From: CAVTWS01 sp963738445
GTDB lineage: Bacteria; Actinomycetota; Acidimicrobiia; Acidimicrobiales; SHLQ01
DNA length: 64,000 bases
Reading direction: 5' to 3'
Assembly (NCBI GenBank): GCA_963738445.1
Contig: CAVTWS010000018.1
Span: forward strand, 248,001 to 312,000
Shown: piece after piece, positions 10,862 to 20,139 of the stretch
Layout of the letters: the number at the start of each line of letters is the position of its first letter
How positions within the stretch are numbered: the stretch's first letter is position 1
Notes under the pieces: generated by a model
What the model was told of the DNA's origin: nothing
Seen by the model: the letters and a program-made list of their open reading frames with translations, nothing else
The model's database searches: none
Program-made: the position numbers and the translations under genes

Positions 10862-12925
10862 GTGAACGCCGCCAAGAGATCCAGCGACTACGGCGCCGAT
10901 GCCATCCAGACCCTCGAAGGTCTGGAGGCGGTACGCAAACGTCCCGGCATGTACATCGGCGGCACCGGCTCGGCCGGGCTCATGCACCTGGTGTGGGAGA
11001 TCGTCGACAACGCGGTCGACGAAGCGTCAGCCGGGTTCTGCAACCGCATCGAGATCACCCTGCACCGCGACCGCTCGGTCGAGGTGACCGACAACGGGCG
11101 CGGCATCCCCGTCGGGCCGCACCCCAAACGCAAGGTGTCGGCCCTCGAGGTCGTGTTCACCGAGCTGCACGCCGGCGGCAAGTTCGGCGGCGGGGCGTAC
11201 GGCGCCTCCGGTGGGCTCCACGGGGTCGGCGCTTCCGTGGTCAACGCCCTGTCGGCCCGACTGGTCGCCGAGGTCGACCGGGATGGCCTCACCCACCGGC
11301 TGTGCTTCAAGGACCGCAAGGCGGGCCGGGTCGATGGCAACCGATTCAAGAGCACGCCACGAGATCGAGCAGGTCAAGAGGATCCCGCCCACCAGAACGG
11401 GCACCCGCGTGCGCTTCTGGCCCGACTGGGAGATCTTCGACCCCGAGGCCCGGATCGATTTCGACGACATCTGCCAGCGACGTCACCCGCGCCTGCTTCC
11501 TGGTGCCCGGTCTCAAGATCAAGGTGATCGACCAGCCGCTCGACCGAGACCGAACCGTTCGAGTTCGTCTCCCGCGGCGGCCTCGCCGATCTCGTCGAGC
11601 ACCTCTCGATCGGCGAGCCGGTGACCCAGGTCATCACGCTGAGCGGCGTCGAGACCTTCGAGGAGAAGGTGCCGGTCGACGGAAAGATGACAGGTCGTCG
11701 CCCGGGAATGCGCCGTCGATGTCGCCATCCGTTGGGTGAAGGGGTACGACACCACGATCGCCTCGTTCGTCAACACGATCCCCACCGGCGAGGGCGGCAC
11801 CCACCTGGCCGGCTTCGACAAGGCGCTCACTGCGCGCCGTCAACGACATCCTGCTCAAAGACACCCGCAAGCTGGCCAAGCTCGTCAAGGACGGCAAGGG
11901 CCGGGCCGGCCGAGGAGGACGTCAGCGAGGGCATGGTGGCGGCCATCAAGGTCACCTTCCCCGAACCGCAGTTCCGGGGCCAGACCAAACAGGAGCTGGG
12001 CACGCCCGCGATCGAGTCGATCGTCTATCGGGTGGTCAAGGACGGTCTCACCGAATGGATCCAGCCCGGCGCCGGTGGAGGGCCCCGCACCCACGTGACC
12101 GCGTTGCGCGACAAGATCGCCAACGCCATCATCAACCGGGTGGCCAGCAAGCAGGTGCTGGAGAACAAGCGCAAGGCGGCCAGCCTCGGCTCGAGCGGGT
12201 TGCCCGAGAAGCTGGCGGACTGCCGCACCCACGGGATGAACTCCGAGCTGATCCTCGTCGAAGGCGATTCGGCGGCGGGCCCGGCCAAGCCAGGGCGCAA
12301 CGCCGAGTTCATGGCCATCCTGCCCCTTCGGGGCAAGGTGGTGAACGCCGGCAAGGCGAGCGTGAAGCAGGTGCTCGACAACGCCGAGGCCCAGGCCCTG
12401 TTCACCGCCATGGGCGGCGGGTCGGGCAAGGACTTCCGCCTGGAGGACTGCCCGCTACGGTCGCGTCGTCATCCTGTGCGACGCCGATGTCGACGGCAGC
12501 CACATCCGCTGCCTGTTGCTCACCCTCATGTACCACTACATGCGACCGATGCTGGAGGCCGGCCGGGTGTTCGCCGCCCAGCCGCCGCTGTTCACCACCC
12601 GCATCGGCGACGACGTGTACCGCGCCTACTCCGACGAACGACCGCGATCGCCTCACCGACGAGCTGTGCAAGGGCAACCGCAAGCGCGGAGAACATCCGG
12701 TGGAGCCGGTTCAAGGGTCTGGGCGAGATGAACGTCGACGAGCTGGCGTACTGCGCCCTCGACCCCGCCACCCGCATCCTCAAGCGACTGACGATCGACG
12801 ACGCCGCCGAAGTGGCCCGGGCGGCCGAGATGTTCGAGGTGCTGATGGGCAACGATGTCCCGGCCCGCAAGGACTTCCTGATCCGCAACAGCGCCCTGCT
12901 CGACTCCGACCGCCTCGACATCTGA
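10862..12925 (+). CDS. parE: Topoisomerase IV-type subunit B (ParE), nine +1 frame breaks
   Basis: ATPase subunit partnering ParC. The GHKL ATPase fold shows EIVDNAVDEASAG, VTDNGRGIPVG and GGLHGVGASVVNALS. The TOPRIM part shows ILVEGDSAAGPAKPGRN, LPLRGKVVNAGKA and ILCDADVDGSHIRCLLLTLM with the metal-binding acidic residues. The frame must shift +1 near 11351-11355, 11477-11482, 11545-11549, 11690-11693, 11829-11832, 11905-11908, 12449-12452, 12636-12639 and 12685-12688. Removing one base at each leaves exactly 685 codons and an intact-looking protein of normal length. GTG start directly after the parC stop. Function as encoded depends on whether the extra bases are real. Confidence 0.88.
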
Positions 12926-12987
12926 CCGTCACCACTGGCCCGAGAGCCACCAGGCGGCTGTCACACCGGTGGTGTAGAACTACACGC

Positions 12988-13947
12988 ATGGAGTTCGAGG
13001 GCGAGTCGCAGCTCGATGGGGACGGTGTCGCCGATCTCACCATCGCGCCCATCGACCCCCGGGTCGGGCTCGATCCGGGCGATCTCGCGCCGCCCGATGC
13101 TCCGATCGATCAGGAGAACGGCCCGCGATACCTGAGCCCGTCGTCGGCCGACGCCTACCGCCAATGTCCCAAACGCTGGCAGTACCGGTACATCGAGCGG
13201 CTGCCCGATCCCCCCGGTGAGGCCGCCCTCGCCGGCACCTTCGCCCACCGCGTGCTCGAGTTGCTCCTCCAGGAGGACCCGGCCGACCGCACGATCGAGC
13301 GGGCCAAGGCGTTGGCCCGTGTCGCCTGGCCCGAGATCGAGGCCGATCCCGACTATCAGGCCCTGGGGCACGACGACGCAACCGGTCGGGCGTTCCGGTG
13401 GCGCGGGTGGGTGGCGATCGAGGGGCTCTGGCTGCTCGAGGATCCCCGCCAGGTCACCGTCGCCGCCACCGAGCACCAGGTCCTGACCCAGGTGGCGTCC
13501 GTGCCGTTCCGGGGCATCGTCGACCGGCTCGATCGCACGAGCGACGGCGGGCTCGCCGTGTCCGACTACAAGTCGGGTCGGGCACCGTCGCCGCGCTACA
13601 CCGAGTCCCGCCTCACCCAGGTGCTGCTCTATGCCGCCGCGGTCGAGGCGTCGTTCGGTGAGCGGCCCTCACACGTCCGCCTGCTGTACCTGGGCCAGAA
13701 GGTCATCGAGCGCCGGGTCGACGACGAATCGCTCATGCGGGTGACCGCCGATCTCGAGGACACCTGGACCAGCCTCACCACCGATGTCCGGGCCAACCAC
13801 TTCGAGGCCCGTACCGGACCGCTGTGTGCGTGGTGCCCCTACGCGTCAGCGTGCCCCGAGGGCCAGGCCGAGATCCAGCGGCGGTCCGACTACGGCACCC
13901 TGGACCCCAACGCGCCCAACGCGCATCTCGCCACGAAGGTCGCCTGA
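12988..13947 (+). CDS. PD-(D/E)XK nuclease, RecB family, Cys-rich C-terminus
   Basis: 319-residue single-domain nuclease of the RecB/Cas4-like PD-(D/E)XK superfamily, likely acting in DNA repair. Visible parts are LSPSSADAYRQCPKRWQYRY with Cys at about 60, GTFAHRVLELLL with the first catalytic His/Glu, FRGIVDRLDR and AVSDYKSGRAP giving the D..(D)xK core at about 193-195, then TQVLLYAAAV. The C-terminal CAWCPYASACPEG supplies three cysteines that with the N-terminal Cys could hold a 4Fe-4S cluster, as in AddB-type nucleases. The ATG is chosen because the domain starts soon after; the frame is open far upstream only as a shadow of parE. Confidence 0.88.
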   Translation: MEFEGESQLDGDGVADLTIAPIDPRVGLDPGDLAPPDAPIDQENGPRYLSPSSADAYRQCPKRWQYRYIERLPDPPGEAALAGTFAHRVLELLLQEDPADRTIERAKALARVAWPEIEADPDYQALGHDDATGRAFRWRGWVAIEGLWLLEDPRQVTVAATEHQVLTQVASVPFRGIVDRLDRTSDGGLAVSDYKSGRAPSPRYTESRLTQVLLYAAAVEASFGERPSHVRLLYLGQKVIERRVDDESLMRVTADLEDTWTSLTTDVRANHFEARTGPLCAWCPYASACPEGQAEIQRRSDYGTLDPNAPNAHLATKVA

Positions 13948-13999
13948 CGGCTGGCTGATATCCGGCTCGCCCGACGGCTGGCTGATATCCGGCTCGCCC
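13946..13999. repeat. 27-bp tandem duplication between genes
   Basis: Two perfect 27-bp units beginning gacggctggctgatatccgg, followed by a partial third (gacggct). The first begins in the stop codon of the nuclease gene. It lies between that gene and the convergent small membrane-protein gene. Confidence 0.9.
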
Positions 14000-14011
14000 G
14001 ACGGCTCGGTA

Positions 14012-14230
14012 TCACTCGGCGGCTCGGCGGCGCTTCCGGAGCAGGGCGATGACGCTCACGAGCGCGAGCACTCCACCGAGCACGCCCAGCTTGCGCAGGT
14101 CTCCGCCCGCCTCGGCGGGATCCGGCACGACCGAGAAGGTCGGCCGCTCCTCGGTCTCGGGCGCCACCGGCAGGCGGGAGGTGTGAGCCGAGTCCGGCGG
14201 TCGGTTCCCCTCGGGCGCCACCTCGGTCAT
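14012..14230 (-). CDS. Small single-pass membrane protein, unknown function
   Basis: 72 residues: a Pro/Glu-rich hydrophilic N-terminal half, one transmembrane helix (LGVLGGVLALVSVIALL) and a basic tail RKRRR, which predicts the short C-terminus on the cytoplasmic side. No family recognised. Confidence 0.5.
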   Translation of the reverse strand: MTEVAPEGNRPPDSAHTSRLPVAPETEERPTFSVVPDPAEAGGDLRKLGVLGGVLALVSVIALLRKRRRAAE

Positions 14231-14414
14231 GTCACCACATTACTGTCCCCGACCCGTCGCTCGGAGCGATCCAGGAGGTCACGATCTCCTCCCACCGAGC
14301 GGTCGCCCGCTGTCGGGGAACGGAGCCGAGGGACGGAGCCGAAGGGGCACGTCGTGCCGTCTGACACGTCAAAAGGGGCCCTCTGCCCTAGGGAAGCGGC
14401 CAAGACCCCATCGG

Positions 14415-14420
14415 TACACT
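14415..14420 (+). promoter_or_regulatory. -10 element TACACT of a leaderless promoter
   Basis: TACACT ends 7 bp before the GTG at 14428, with no Shine-Dalgarno, so the transcript probably starts at the start codon. Confidence 0.5.
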
Positions 14421-14427
14421 CGGCTTC

Positions 14428-15252
14428 GTGAACACGACGACCAGAGCCGGTCTCGGGCGCGGCCTGGCCGCCCTGATTCCGTCCGCCGAGCAGCTGGAGC
14501 GTCGCAGCTACACGCCCGCCCAACGGCTGCTCGACCGGTTGGTGAACGCGGGCTTCGATCTCCTGCAGGACGGCAACAACCTCGGCATCTGCGCCTATCT
14601 GCACGTCCCCCACGCCGGCGACCCGTTGCTGTTCCTCCGCACCCCGTCGCTCGACTCGTTGACCCCGACCCGTGCGTTCCGCCTGATGCACGGCATCGCC
14701 CAGGCCACGAACATGACCTCGGACGAGAGCTCGTTCGAGTGCGACCACCTTCAGGCCCGCGGCATCCGCACCCACGGCCCGGCCTCGGACGGACTCCACG
14801 TCGTGGCCCGGAGCCGCGGCCGTTTCGACTCGGGTTCGGCCCAGATCGTCGGCGAGATCTGCCGGTCCTTCGGTGAGCTGGCCCACCAGGTGCAGGGAAG
14901 TTCGTCGCACTCGTCACCCACCTCACGCCTGGTCGTGACCCGGGGCCCCGAGGACACGCTGGTCGAGGTCGTCGTCTCGGACGGGCCGGTCAGCCACATC
15001 GGCCGCGGCCGGGCCAGCGATCCTCCCACTGCGGTCAGCCACGCCATGATCGATGCCATCGGCGCCGGGTACCGCCACATCGAGACCCGGATCCTGCCCG
15101 TCGACGGCCACCGGGCCGTGCTCGTCGTGCTCCGCGACCCCATCGGTGAGCTGCGCCTCGGGGTGACCATGGCCACCGACGACATCCTCCAGGCGGCCGC
15201 GAACGCCGCGGCCCGAGCCATCCTCTCCGGGCGAGAATCACGTCGCCCGTGA
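14428..15252 (+). CDS. Unknown protein with ParB-like N-terminal motif
   Basis: 274 residues, no full-length family recognised. Residues about 8-18, GLGRGLAALIP, match the short N-terminal motif of chromosome-partition ParB proteins that contacts ParA. The ParB nuclease/CTP-binding and helix-turn-helix domains are absent. The remainder looks like one or two compact alpha/beta sensor-type folds (DLLQDGNNLGICAYLHVPH at the front, LVVTRGPEDTLVEVVV further on). The start is fixed by the leaderless -10 just upstream. The stop abuts the convergent gene with no gap. A ParA-linked role is inference from the motif alone. Confidence 0.6.
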   Translation: MNTTTRAGLGRGLAALIPSAEQLERRSYTPAQRLLDRLVNAGFDLLQDGNNLGICAYLHVPHAGDPLLFLRTPSLDSLTPTRAFRLMHGIAQATNMTSDESSFECDHLQARGIRTHGPASDGLHVVARSRGRFDSGSAQIVGEICRSFGELAHQVQGSSSHSSPTSRLVVTRGPEDTLVEVVVSDGPVSHIGRGRASDPPTAVSHAMIDAIGAGYRHIETRILPVDGHRAVLVVLRDPIGELRLGVTMATDDILQAAANAAARAILSGRESRRP

Positions 15253-16554
15253 TCAGGCAGGAGCGTCGAACGCTCCGCCCCAGGCACGCACCAGTGCCCG
15301 CGGCAGCAGCCAGGCACCGAGGACGCCGAGGGTTCCGTCCGGCTCGATGACGCCGGTGCGCTCCCAGGCGTGGAGTACGCAGGTGAACGCCCACGCCACA
15401 CGCGGCGCGTCGCGTTTGGACACCGAGCTGGTGACCTCGGGGCAGCGGTTGATGAACTGGACGAGCGTGTCGGGTTCGACCGCCGTGCCGGGACCGGCCC
15501 GGACGAGCTCGATCACCGCGCCGAGCCAATCGGCCCATTCGAGGGTGAGGATCACCGCCCGCTCGTCGGCTGGGTGATCGCGCAGGTCGAACGGAGCGGC
15601 GTACCCGCCGGCCGCCGCCGTCAGGAGGCTCACATCATCGAGGCCCGATGCATCGGACACGCCGGCGACCCGGAAGATCGCGACGACGTCGGGATCGGAC
15701 TCGTCGAGCCCCGAGCGCAGGCTGCCCGCCGCCTGCGCCACGAGCGCCTCGGGTGCGGGGGCGCCCACCTCACGTCGCAGCGCCGAGATCACGACCCGGG
15801 CCGCTTCGGCATCCGCATCGGCGTCACGGGGCGGGCGCTCCACGGCCGACGCGGTGACCGGCCGGCCGATGAGGTGGATCGACGATTCCAGATCGAGCCG
15901 CGTGGCCGCCATGAGGTGGTTCATGACCAGGCCGTCGGTCGAACCGAGGGGCTCGGCCTCGAACGCGGTGAGGACCAGCCCCGCGGCTTCGGTCAGCGGC
16001 AGTTCCGCGACCGTGACATCGAGCATGGAATCGTCGTCACCCTCGGCGGCGACATCGTGCAGCGCATCGACCATGCCGGCGGGGCCCACCTGCAGATCGG
16101 CCAGGCGACCCACCTCGTCGATCTCGACCAGCAGGGTGTGATCGACGGTGTCGGTCCACCCGTATTCGAGGACGACGGCACGGTTGCCTTTGGTGGAGAT
16201 GACCGACCAGGCCTTCAGGGCGCGTTGATGGCCGAGATCGGCCGCCCACTGAGGCCGTGACACGTCGTGATCCTCGAGGATCCCGGTGGTGTGCGAGGCG
16301 GCCAGACGCAGCTCGTCCTCGGGGTACCGCTCGGCGACCAGGGCGATGCTCAGCGCGGCGGTCCGGATGTGCCGTTCGAGCTCGGCCAGGAGCTCGATCC
16401 CCAGGGCGTCGACCTCTCGCCCGGCGTCGAGCGAGGCGTCTCTCAGCTCCCCGAAGAGGCCCGAGACCCAGGCCTCGGCCCGCGCCGCGTCATCGAGCGC
16501 GTCGATGTCGCCGATCCGTTCGATGACATCGTCCAACCACGCTCCCGCAACCAC
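15253..16554 (-). CDS. Conserved-looking hypothetical protein
   Basis: 433 residues from a GTG start, mostly hydrophilic and acidic with no signal peptide or membrane helix. I recognise no domain. The frame stays open to 16680, but the extra residues are Arg/Pro-rich shadow of the fpg gene. It is divergent from fpg with 41 bp between starts. Codon use (strong third-position GC) and a consistent acidic composition support a real gene. Confidence 0.7.
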   Translation of the reverse strand: MVAGAWLDDVIERIGDIDALDDAARAEAWVSGLFGELRDASLDAGREVDALGIELLAELERHIRTAALSIALVAERYPEDELRLAASHTTGILEDHDVSRPQWAADLGHQRALKAWSVISTKGNRAVVLEYGWTDTVDHTLLVEIDEVGRLADLQVGPAGMVDALHDVAAEGDDDSMLDVTVAELPLTEAAGLVLTAFEAEPLGSTDGLVMNHLMAATRLDLESSIHLIGRPVTASAVERPPRDADADAEAARVVISALRREVGAPAPEALVAQAAGSLRSGLDESDPDVVAIFRVAGVSDASGLDDVSLLTAAAGGYAAPFDLRDHPADERAVILTLEWADWLGAVIELVRAGPGTAVEPDTLVQFINRCPEVTSSVSKRDAPRVAWAFTCVLHAWERTGVIEPDGTLGVLGAWLLPRALVRAWGGAFDAPA

Positions 16555-16583
16555 CGGTGGAGAATGGCACGGCCAGCGGCCGA

Positions 16584-16589
16584 TAGCGT
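16584..16589 (+). promoter_or_regulatory. -10 element TAGCGT of a leaderless promoter
   Basis: TAGCGT ends 6 bp before the GTG start of fpg, with no Shine-Dalgarno between, the spacing expected for a transcript that begins at the start codon. Confidence 0.5.
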
Positions 16590-16595
16590 GGCACG

Positions 16596-17531
16596 GTGCC
16601 CGAGCTGCCCGAGGTCGAAACGGTGCGGACTCAACTGGCACCCCGGATCCTCGGTCGGCATGTGACTGACGCCACAGCACACGAGTCGGTCAAGTTCGCC
16701 TCCGCCATCGGCGCCATCGGGCTCACGGTGGGGGCGATGGGCCGGCGAGGCAAGTTCCTGATCGCACCGTTGCACCGCGGCGCGAGCGCCGCACCGTTGC
16801 ACCGCGGCGCGAGCGCCGCACCGTTGCACCGCGGCGCGAGCGCCGCACCGTTGCACCGCGGCGCCTGCGCCGTACCGGCCACCACCGACACACCCGGCAC
16901 CGACGAAACCGTCGTCGCCGAGCTCGTCGTCCACCTCGGGATGACCGGATCGCTGGCAGTCCGGGCCGAGCCGTCGGGCGACCCCTACCTGCGCGCCCAG
17001 TGGTGGCTCGACGACGGCAGCGTGCTCGAGTACCGCGATGTGCGCCGATTCGGCCGCACGATGGTCGTTGCGCCGGGGGACTACTCGACGCTCCCCACCC
17101 TGGCGGCCATGGGTCCCGAGCCGTGGGACCCGGTGCTCGACGACGACGGCCTCTGGTTACGACTGAAGCCCACCCGGCGCCAGGTCAAGACGGCCCTGCT
17201 GAGCCAGATTCCGATCGCCGGGGTGGGCAACATCTACGCCGATGAAGCGCTGTGGATGGCCGGGATCAACCCGTCGCGCCGGCGGATCACCCGAGCCCAA
17301 TCGGCCGCCCTCCTCGAGGCGTTGCGCCAGGTTCTCGCGGAGGCGGTCGACGGCGGGGGAACGACGCTGCGGGACTACCGCAACGCCTTCGACGGCGAGG
17401 GCAACCACCAGCACCGGCTCGCCTGCTACGGCCGATACGGACAGCCGTGCCTCCGCTGCGGGGCGGTCCTTCGCCGCCGGGTGATCGACGCACGCACGAC
17501 CACGGTGTGCCCGGTCTGCCAGGCTCGGTGA
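16596..17531 (+). CDS. mutM: Formamidopyrimidine-DNA glycosylase with repeat insertion
   Basis: Base-excision repair enzyme removing oxidised purines such as 8-oxoguanine, with AP-lyase activity. The GTG start gives MPELPEVETV with the catalytic Pro2 and Glu3; the beta-turn Lys is in GRRGKFL. LVVHLGMTGSL, IPIAGVGNIYADEALW and the C-terminal zinc finger (CLRCG and CPVCQ pairs) are intact. Unusually, four copies of the nine-residue unit APLHRGASA are inserted just after the Lys loop, at about residues 57-92, making the protein 311 residues instead of about 275. The insert is expected to be a surface loop. Start is leaderless; DUF445 gene follows after 3 bp. Confidence 0.95.
   Translation: MPELPEVETVRTQLAPRILGRHVTDATAHESVKFASAIGAIGLTVGAMGRRGKFLIAPLHRGASAAPLHRGASAAPLHRGASAAPLHRGACAVPATTDTPGTDETVVAELVVHLGMTGSLAVRAEPSGDPYLRAQWWLDDGSVLEYRDVRRFGRTMVVAPGDYSTLPTLAAMGPEPWDPVLDDDGLWLRLKPTRRQVKTALLSQIPIAGVGNIYADEALWMAGINPSRRRITRAQSAALLEALRQVLAEAVDGGGTTLRDYRNAFDGEGNHQHRLACYGRYGQPCLRCGAVLRRRVIDARTTTVCPVCQAR
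16764..16871 (+). repeat. Four tandem 27-bp units inside fpg
   Basis: Units start at 16764, 16791, 16818 and 16845; three are identical and the last differs at one codon (agc to tgc). Each encodes APLHRGASA and keeps the frame. Each unit contains the palindrome-like ggcgc-ga-gcgcc. This is a minisatellite-type array, likely to vary in copy number. Confidence 0.95.
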
Positions 17532-17534
17532 CCC

Positions 17535-18797
17535 ATGGCGACGATGACCCCGCTGTCCCCCGCCGACCTCGAGCGCATGGCCCAGCTCCGCACCATGAAA
17601 CGGCGCGCCACCGGCCTGATGGTGCTCGCCACGGCCGTCTTCATCGTGGCCCGGGTGCTGGAGGCCGACACCAGCGGCTGGGGCTACCTGCGGGCCACCG
17701 CGGAAGCCGCCATGGTCGGCGGGCTGGCCGACTGGTTCGCCGTCACCGCCCTGTTCCGCCACCCGCTCGGACTCCCGATCCCCCACACCGCCATCATCCC
17801 GCAGCGCAAGGAACAGCTCGGCCGCACCCTGGGCGAGTTCGTCGAGCAGAACTTCCTGACGGCGGATGTGGTCGTGGGCAAGCTCCGAGGCGTTCGGGTC
17901 GGAGACCGGGTGACGGACTGGCTGGCCGATCCCGACAACCGGGCGACCGCCGGCCGCCACGCCGCAGCCACGTTGAGCGGCACGGTGGAGGTCCTGCGCG
18001 ACGACGACGTGCAACTCGCCCTCGAGGGTGCGGTGCTCGCCCGCCTCCGGCGTGTGCAGCTCGCTCCGGTCGCCGGTCAGGCCCTGGAGCTGATGACCGC
18101 CGATGGGCGACACCACGACGTCGTCACGGCGGCCACCCGCGGCGCCATCCGCTTCATCGACGAGAACCGCGAATCGCTCCGGGGTCGGTTCGGGCGTGAA
18201 TCACCGTGGTGGGTTCCCGAGCCCGTCGACGACCGCATCTTCACCAAGCTGTTCACGGGTCTGCGGGGCTTTCTCGACGAGGTGGCCAACGACCCGAACC
18301 ATCTCGTCCGCGACCATCTCGATGCCCGGCTCGCCGCCCTCGCCGTCGACCTGCGCACCGATCCCGCCTACGCCGAGCGGGCCGAGCAGATCACCGAGGA
18401 GGTGCTCGCCCACCCGGCCGTGCGAGCGTGGACCGGTTCGTTGTGGCGCGACCTCAAGGCGATGTTGCTGGCCCAGAGCGCCAACCCCGATTCCGAGCTC
18501 CGCCGCCGACTCGACGGCACGATCGAACAGATCGGGCTCGCCCTTCAGGACGATCCGGCCATGCGGGCCAAGGTCGACGGCTGGGTGGAGGGCGCGGTGA
18601 CCTACCTGGTCGAGGCCTACCGCCACGAGGCCACCGAGCTCATCGCATCGACCGTCGCCCGATGGGACGCGGCAGAAGCGTCGACCCGGTTCGAGCTCGC
18701 CGTCGGCCGGGACCTGCAGTTCATCCGCATCAACGGAACCCTGGTCGGCGGCGCCGCCGGCCTCGTCATCCACACGGTCGGCGAGCTCCTCGGCTGA
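17535..18797 (+). CDS. DUF445 family membrane-associated protein
   Basis: 420 residues of the DUF445 family, function unknown. An N-terminal hydrophobic segment (ATGLMVLATAVFIVARVL) is followed by the family signature AAMVGGLADWFAVTALFRHP and IPHTAIIPQRKEQLG. A long helical middle follows, and a second hydrophobic segment ends the protein (NGTLVGGAAGLVIHTVGELL). It starts 3 bp after the fpg stop, so the two are probably co-transcribed. Confidence 0.9.
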   Translation: MATMTPLSPADLERMAQLRTMKRRATGLMVLATAVFIVARVLEADTSGWGYLRATAEAAMVGGLADWFAVTALFRHPLGLPIPHTAIIPQRKEQLGRTLGEFVEQNFLTADVVVGKLRGVRVGDRVTDWLADPDNRATAGRHAAATLSGTVEVLRDDDVQLALEGAVLARLRRVQLAPVAGQALELMTADGRHHDVVTAATRGAIRFIDENRESLRGRFGRESPWWVPEPVDDRIFTKLFTGLRGFLDEVANDPNHLVRDHLDARLAALAVDLRTDPAYAERAEQITEEVLAHPAVRAWTGSLWRDLKAMLLAQSANPDSELRRRLDGTIEQIGLALQDDPAMRAKVDGWVEGAVTYLVEAYRHEATELIASTVARWDAAEASTRFELAVGRDLQFIRINGTLVGGAAGLVIHTVGELLG

Positions 18798-18815
18798 GAC
18801 CGCACGACCCTGGGC

Positions 18816-18821
18816 TACCCT
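18816..18821 (+). promoter_or_regulatory. -10 element TACCCT near leaderless start
   Basis: TACCCT ends 9 bp before the GTG at 18831, with no Shine-Dalgarno; same arrangement as at other genes here but slightly longer spacing. Confidence 0.4.
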
Positions 18822-18830
18822 GCGACCTCA

Positions 18831-20102
18831 GTGACCGCCGCCCGGATGGACTTCGCCGACTCGATCCGCGCCAATCGGCGCACGACGTGGCTGTTGATGT
18901 TCGCCTTCTTCGTGTTGCTCGCCCTCGTCGCCTCGGTGGCGTCCCTCGCCGTGTCCGGTGGTGTGGTCGGCGCTGTCATCGGGATCGCGATCGCCGCCGT
19001 GATGGCCTGGACGGGCTACGTCAAGGCGGACTCCATCGCGTTGTCCTCCACCCGGGCCCGACCCGCCGATCCGGAACAGTTCGCCCAGCTCCACAACGTC
19101 GTCGAGGAGATGGCCATCGCGTCGGGCATCCCGAAACCGCGCGTGTACGTGGTCGACGATCCCTCGCCCAACGCGTTCGCCACCGGCAAGGACCCTGAAC
19201 ACGCCGCCGTCGCGGTCACGTCGGGGCTCCTGGCCAAACTCGATCGCGACGAGTTGCAGGGCGTGCTGGCCCACGAGCTCGCCCACATCCGGAACTACGA
19301 CATCCGGGTCATGACGGTCGCCGTGGCCACGGCCGGGTCGATCGCGTTGATCACCGACATCTTCTGGCGCCTGCTCTGGTTCGGGGGCGGGCGGCGCGGC
19401 CGGGATCGCAACGGTGGCGGCACCAACCCGCTCATGATCGTCGGGTTCGTCATCGTCCTCATCCTCGCCCCGCTCGCCGCCGCCATGCTGAAGGCCGCCA
19501 TCAGCCGCCGCCGAGAAGCCCTGGCCGACGCCTCGGCGATCCAGTTCACCCGCTACCCGACCGGCCTGCGCAAGGCGCTCGAGAAACTCGACGCCGATTC
19601 CACCGTCGTGCGCCACACCTCGCATGCCACGTCGCATCTGTGGATCGAGACCCCCGACACCCACGATCCCGGCGACAAGGGCCGCCGGTTCAACGACATG
19701 TTCGACACCCATCCACCGTTGCGCGAGCGCATCGACCTGCTCCGCCAACTCGAGGGGCTGCCGGCCTACGGCGGTCCGGATCCCGCAGTCGTCGCCGAGC
19801 TGGCCCAACGGTCGGCCGCCACCACCAACGCGCTCCCCTCCCTGCCGGGAGGCCTCGGCTTCCCGGGCGTCGGCATCCCAGGAGTCGGCATCCCGGGCGT
19901 GGGCTTCCCCGGGGGAGGAGGCGCCTCCGGGGCACCGTCGACGGGCGGTTCCGCCTGGGACACCGTCGACCTGTCGCGGTCGGCCGGGGCGGCGTCGGCC
20001 GGGGCCGCCCCCGGTTGGTACCAGGACCCGTCCGGGATCCCCAATGCGCTCCGCTACTGGGACGGTACCCGCTGGACCGATCACCTCAGCGGCGGCCGGT
20101 GA
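18831..20102 (+). CDS. HtpX-like M48 membrane metalloprotease with C-terminal DUF2510
   Basis: Membrane protease of the M48/HtpX type, expected to act in envelope protein quality control. Two TM helices lie at about 20-60, then PNAFATGKDPEHAAVAVTSG and the zinc site GVLAHELAHIRNYD with first His at about 148. Two further TM helices follow, then the third-ligand region SRRREALADASAI. Beyond the protease core (about residue 300) is a Gly/Pro-rich segment with the repeat GVGIPGVGIPGVGF. The C-terminus is a DUF2510 domain, PGWYQDPSGIPNALRYWDG. The extra tail makes it longer (423) than ordinary HtpX (about 290). Confidence 0.9.
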   Translation: MTAARMDFADSIRANRRTTWLLMFAFFVLLALVASVASLAVSGGVVGAVIGIAIAAVMAWTGYVKADSIALSSTRARPADPEQFAQLHNVVEEMAIASGIPKPRVYVVDDPSPNAFATGKDPEHAAVAVTSGLLAKLDRDELQGVLAHELAHIRNYDIRVMTVAVATAGSIALITDIFWRLLWFGGGRRGRDRNGGGTNPLMIVGFVIVLILAPLAAAMLKAAISRRREALADASAIQFTRYPTGLRKALEKLDADSTVVRHTSHATSHLWIETPDTHDPGDKGRRFNDMFDTHPPLRERIDLLRQLEGLPAYGGPDPAVVAELAQRSAATTNALPSLPGGLGFPGVGIPGVGIPGVGFPGGGGASGAPSTGGSAWDTVDLSRSAGAASAGAAPGWYQDPSGIPNALRYWDGTRWTDHLSGGR

Positions 20103-20126
20103 CCTCAATCCCCCACACCATCGCGG

Positions 20127-20132
20127 TACCGT
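20127..20132 (+). promoter_or_regulatory. -10 element TACCGT of a leaderless promoter
   Basis: TACCGT ends 7 bp before the ATG at 20140 with no ribosome-binding site between; supports that ATG as both transcription and translation start. Confidence 0.5.
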
Positions 20133-20139
20133 CAGGACC

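Noticed and set aside
13946..13999. Possible CRISPR-like array
   Set aside because: The repeats are directly adjacent with no spacers, only two to four units, and no cas genes are nearby; they are simple tandem duplications.
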